This document shows, piece after piece, positions 31,811 through 34,544 of a stretch of 34,544 nucleotides of DNA. The stretch's first letter is position 1, and every line of letters begins with the position of its first letter. Both the position numbers and the translations under genes were made by a program. A model generated the notes under the pieces. That model was not told the origin of the DNA. It ran no database searches and was given only the letters and a program-made list of their open reading frames with translations. Source of the DNA: Candidatus Rokuibacteriota bacterium (GTDB lineage: Bacteria > Methylomirabilota > Methylomirabilia > Rokubacteriales > CSP1-6); contig JACPIQ010000137.1 in the NCBI GenBank assembly GCA_016188005.1, positions 1 to 34,544 of the forward strand, given 5' to 3'.

Positions 31811-32521
31811 TCACGCGCCTCCCCGCCGTCGATCCCGCGCCCCCCGCCGGCCCGCAAGAAGGGCCATGAACCTCGGCTGGAAGATCAGGACCAGCACCCC
31901 GAGCAGGGTCAGCGTCCCCACCGTCCACAACAGCGCTTGGCCGGAGGACCCGCCAAGGTGGCCGAGATAGCTGTACACCAGCGTGGCCGGCACCATACCG
32001 ACGGCCGTCGCCGTCAGGAAGCCGGCGAACGACATCGGCGTAAGCCCCGCCCCGTAGCTGACCACGTCGAAGGAGACCACCGGACTCAGCCGCCCGATAA
32101 GGACCGCATACGGGCCGAAGCGGGCGAAGAACGCGTCGCTCCACGCGAGAGCGCGGGGACTCACGAGCCGCCCGACCGCGGGGCGTCCGAGGATGCGACT
32201 CAGACCGAAACAGAGGGCGGCGGCGCCAAGCGCACTCCCCCACGAGAGCAGTCCGCCCCACCATGCGCCGAACATCAGCCCGTTGACATAGGTGATCGCG
32301 GAAGCGGGCAGCGGCGCGATGACCGCCTGGAGGACCATCAGCCCCCCGGAGACCAGGGGCGCCCAGGCGCCGAAGGAGAGCACGTAGACGCGGAGCCCCG
32401 CGATGTCGCCGTGAGCCAGAACCCGGACCGGCTCCGGCGGCTCGCCGCGGAGCGCGAGGACCAGCGCCACCACGCCGCCCGCGAGCGCCAGCGCGAGCAA
32501 GACCCCCCGCCGGCTATTCAC
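31811..32521 (-). CDS. TVP38/TMEM64 (DedA-like) family membrane protein
   Basis: This 236-residue polytopic membrane protein has hydrophobic segments at about 7-24, 47-68, 80-108, 140-150 and 160-215. The SNARE-associated-domain core includes APLPASAITYVNGLMFG, an ARFGPYAVLIGRLSP re-entrant motif and FDVVSYGAGLTPMSF, as in TVP38/TMEM64 proteins, which are linked to lipid scrambling or small-molecule transport. The start is a GTG at 32521 without a clear ribosome site, so it may be wrong by a few codons. It converges on the glycosyltransferase gene across 62 nt, where a short CCGGGG/CCCCGG hairpin (31787-31804) may help end transcription. Confidence 0.87.
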   Translation of the reverse strand: MNSRRGVLLALALAGGVVALVLALRGEPPEPVRVLAHGDIAGLRVYVLSFGAWAPLVSGGLMVLQAVIAPLPASAITYVNGLMFGAWWGGLLSWGSALGAAALCFGLSRILGRPAVGRLVSPRALAWSDAFFARFGPYAVLIGRLSPVVSFDVVSYGAGLTPMSFAGFLTATAVGMVPATLVYSYLGHLGGSSGQALLWTVGTLTLLGVLVLIFQPRFMALLAGRRGARDRRRGGA

Positions 32522-32649
32522 GTGACCGGGTCATTCGAAGCGGTGCCTTCGCCAGGCCTAGCCCGGCGCGACGATGGCCCCCGGCTCGGTGGGCAGGCGG
32601 TGAAGAGCTGGACGGCGACGGCGAGGGCCACATCTCGCACGGCCGGCGC

Positions 32650-33480
32650 CTAGAACCGGCCCCGGGCCCGCTCCCGGGCCGGAAGGCTCTCGAGGCAGGT
32701 GGTCCACCAGCCCGTGCGGACGGTCTCGGCGAATTCTGGCGGGAGACCTTCGGCATCCATCTGGCGGGCAAGCGTCGAATGGTCGTACCGGACCGGCACG
32801 AACTCGACCTCCAGCTCGGCGTCCGCGGTGAGGAGCGCGTACCAGACCCGGGGCGAGCCATCGTTCTCCGGACGACCGATCGCGCCGACGTTGACCAGGT
32901 GCTGTCCCCCGGGCAGGGCACGGTGCCACTTGATGCCGGTGTGGGTGCACAGGATGACGTCCGCGGCGTGGTCGCGGAAGAGCCGGCGCAGCAGGCCGTT
33001 CGGTGTCGTCGATTCCCAGAGGAACTCGTTGACCCGGCGCGGCGAGCCGTGGCACATCAGCACGCTGGAGCCGCCCAGCTGCACCCGGCAGTGCCGTGGC
33101 AGGCTGCCGAGCCACGCCTTGTTCTCCGCCGAGGTGTGCGCGAAGGTGTAGGCGTAGCTGATCCGGGCGAAGTGGTTGTCTCGCGGGTCTGTATAGCCGC
33201 AGCCGCAGTCCTCGCGTCCCGAGGCGAGCGACTCGTCGTAGTTGCCCTGGAGGCTCAGCACGGCCCCCGCCCGAAGCAGCGGAAACACGCGGTCGGGATG
33301 CGGCCCGAAGCCCCCCATGTCCCCCAGGCAGAACACGGCCTCCGCCTCGCGGCGGCGCGCATCCTCGATCGTCGCCTCGAGGGCCAGCGCGTTGCTGTAG
33401 ACGCCGCCGAAGACGGCGATCCGCCGGTACGCGGCGACCGGGTGTCTCACGTTCACGATCGCCGCCGCGGGGCGGGACAT
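32650..33480 (-). CDS. Metallophosphoesterase-family protein with altered first motif
   Basis: The 276-residue protein has most calcineurin-like phosphoesterase motifs: GD at 53-54 (CLGDMGGFGPHP), GNYD at 79-82 where GNHD is usual, MCHGSP (H144) and CTHTG (H180). The first motif (normally DxH) is instead FGGVYSN (24-30), so one metal site lacks its usual Asp and His. Cysteines 92 and 94 (EDCGCGYTDPRDNHF) are an unusual addition. The pattern looks like a distinct subfamily rather than decay, since the rest is intact. It lies 16 nt downstream of a radical SAM gene on the same strand and is probably co-transcribed. Substrate unknown. Confidence 0.82.
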   Translation of the reverse strand: MSRPAAAIVNVRHPVAAYRRIAVFGGVYSNALALEATIEDARRREAEAVFCLGDMGGFGPHPDRVFPLLRAGAVLSLQGNYDESLASGREDCGCGYTDPRDNHFARISYAYTFAHTSAENKAWLGSLPRHCRVQLGGSSVLMCHGSPRRVNEFLWESTTPNGLLRRLFRDHAADVILCTHTGIKWHRALPGGQHLVNVGAIGRPENDGSPRVWYALLTADAELEVEFVPVRYDHSTLARQMDAEGLPPEFAETVRTGWWTTCLESLPARERARGRF

Positions 33481-33496
33481 CCGCGCTCGCTCAGGG

Positions 33497-34390
33497 TCAT
33501 GCGTTCCGGCACGTCATGCCCGTCTCGAAGCAGGTCACGCACGCCGGGTGAAAGAGCGGCACCGGCCGGAACGACTCCTCGAGGTCTCCTGCAGACAGGC
33601 GCGCGCCCGGCAGTCCGGCCAGGATGGGGCACGCGTAGACGCCCCCGTCGGCCACCACCCGCGCCTCGGCGCACTGGAGCTGCCCGCGGTCGAAGCCGTC
33701 GAGCACCTCCTCGCTGAGGAGATCACCGCCCCGGCCAGCCAGGCGACCGGCGGGGAAGAGCGGCAGGATCTTCACGCGGGGCTTGTCAATCCCCAGATCG
33801 ACGAGAAAGTCCCGCAGCCGCCCGTAGAGCCCCGGACCCACCTGCCCCTCGCCGCCCGGGTCCTCGGTCGCCGCGACGATGGGCAGCAGGCCATGGGCAT
33901 GAAGGCGCCGGATGGTCAGGACCGCCCGGGCCCAGGCGCCCCGCCCTCGCACGCGGTCGTTCCGCTCGGGATCCACATCGTCCAGGCTCACGCGGATCTC
34001 GAGCGAGTATGGGGCGCCCCGCGCGAGGGAGGCCAGGGCCGCAACCGTGGCCTCCGAGATCGCCGCCCCGTTGGTGAGCACCGTGGTGGGCGCCGCCGCG
34101 AGCGCGACGCCGAGCAGCGGCAGGATCTCGCGGTGGAGGAACGGCTCGCCGCCGGTGAAGTAGATGTCCTTCACCCCCAGGGCCTCGCTCTCGCGGATCG
34201 CGTGGCGCACCCTCTCGGCGCAGAGCGGCTTCAGCCAGGGATCCCGCGGGCCGCTGGCATTGAGGCAGTGGACGCATTGCAGATTGCACCACGTCCCGGT
34301 GACCTGCACCCAGAGCGTGGAGAAACGCACGAAGGGGGCCGACGGGAACGGGGTCCCGCGCGCCTCGAGGACCGGCACCGTGCCTCTCAT
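33497..34390 (-). CDS. Radical SAM protein with C-terminal cysteine-rich (SPASM/twitch-like) region
   Basis: The 297-residue enzyme has the radical SAM cluster motif C35-x3-C39-x2-C42 (TWCNLQCVHC), the SAM-binding GGEP in YFTGGEPFLH (about 79-88) and SLDDVDPERNDRVRG in the barrel. Its C-terminal part has LQCAEARVV, VYACPILAG and ACVTCFETGMTC, enough cysteines for an auxiliary Fe-S cluster as in SPASM or twitch domains. Such enzymes modify peptides or small molecules by radical chemistry. The ATG overlaps the stop of the gene upstream (ATGA), so they are co-translated. Together with the TIGR04283 glycosyltransferase it suggests a modified-sugar or peptide pathway. Confidence 0.9.
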   Translation of the reverse strand: MRGTVPVLEARGTPFPSAPFVRFSTLWVQVTGTWCNLQCVHCLNASGPRDPWLKPLCAERVRHAIRESEALGVKDIYFTGGEPFLHREILPLLGVALAAAPTTVLTNGAAISEATVAALASLARGAPYSLEIRVSLDDVDPERNDRVRGRGAWARAVLTIRRLHAHGLLPIVAATEDPGGEGQVGPGLYGRLRDFLVDLGIDKPRVKILPLFPAGRLAGRGGDLLSEEVLDGFDRGQLQCAEARVVADGGVYACPILAGLPGARLSAGDLEESFRPVPLFHPACVTCFETGMTCRNA

Positions 34391-34544
34391 TCCGCCGGCT
34401 CATGCGCCAGGGCCCAGTGGTACGGCATCCACCTGGAGCAGGGCGGGATTCCGGCCGCGATGGCCGCCCGGACCGGGCCCTCGTCGAGATACCGCAGCAA
34501 GAACGGCGCGAGCCCGCCGGCGGCGTCGAAGTCAGCCCTGTACC
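34387..34544 (-). CDS. 3' end of an unrecognised gene (runs off the window edge)
   Basis: The last 52 codons are visible, ending in a TGA (34389-34387) that overlaps the radical SAM start by ATGA. The product ends ...FLLRYLDEGPVRAAI, then PCSRWMPYHWALAHEPAE. I do not recognise it. Its coupling to the radical SAM gene suggests it belongs to the same pathway. Confidence 0.65.
   Translation of the reverse strand, partial: YRADFDAAGGLAPFLLRYLDEGPVRAAIAAGIPPCSRWMPYHWALAHEPAE

Overview
The window is about 34.5 kb of very GC-rich DNA with tightly packed bacterial genes, many of which overlap by ATGA. No taxonomic marker protein is present. The mix of genes (ferredoxin-dependent 2-oxoacid oxidoreductases, an XPB/Bax1-type helicase-nuclease pair, paired Uma2 genes, bacterial type A RNase P RNA, a family-2 glycosyltransferase of the arsenosugar/'selenodomain' type) suggests an uncultured GC-rich soil or subsurface bacterium such as Candidatus Rokubacteria/Methylomirabilota. 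That placement is inference.

Layout. 1-391: GC-rich tandem and inverted repeats. 400-4175: coiled-coil zinc-ribbon protein, RNase HI, XPB-like helicase and Bax1-like (DUF790) nuclease. 4261-5414: tandem Uma2 nuclease-like genes. 5584-6006: RNase P RNA. 6085-6852: short-chain dehydrogenase. 7301-11272: a large secreted multidomain protein. 11491-15915: carbohydrate-type ABC importer (binding protein and two permeases, no ATPase) with an FAD oxidoreductase. 16044-19532: fused indolepyruvate-type ferredoxin oxidoreductase. 19569-19660: a small palindromic REPIN/MITE-like element touching the start of a class V aminotransferase-like gene (19662-20867). 20889-21347 (minus): a MaoC-like hydratase gene with an in-frame amber codon near its 5' end. 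21705-26856: a five-gene, translationally coupled operon for a split 2-oxoacid:ferredoxin oxidoreductase (FrhB-like, IorA-like, ferredoxin-like, unknown, IorB-like). 27085-28221: acyl-CoA dehydrogenase.

The most interesting part is the minus-strand block 28274-31006. A consensus-like promoter overlapping a small palindrome drives a TetR regulator, a type II haloacid dehalogenase with a full catalytic set, and two genes that look broken by UGA stops but are best read as selenoproteins. One is an AhpD-like protein with CEYU-x3-H, whose C-terminal half is a second, degenerate AhpD motif. The other is a peroxiredoxin-like protein with a UPYC motif. In both, the reading frame continues with clear homology past the UGA, and a hairpin lies just downstream at the spacing expected of a bacterial SECIS. 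I propose a TetR-controlled dehalogenase/selenoprotein redox operon.

31038-34544 holds a TIGR04283-type glycosyltransferase ('rSAM/selenodomain-associated transferase 2'), a TVP38/TMEM64 membrane protein, an unusual metallophosphoesterase, a radical SAM protein and the 3' end of an unrecognised gene. This resembles the neighbourhoods linked to arsenosugar-type biosynthesis, but the hallmark ArsS and ArsM genes are not in the window. No tRNA, rRNA, CRISPR array or intact transposase gene was seen.
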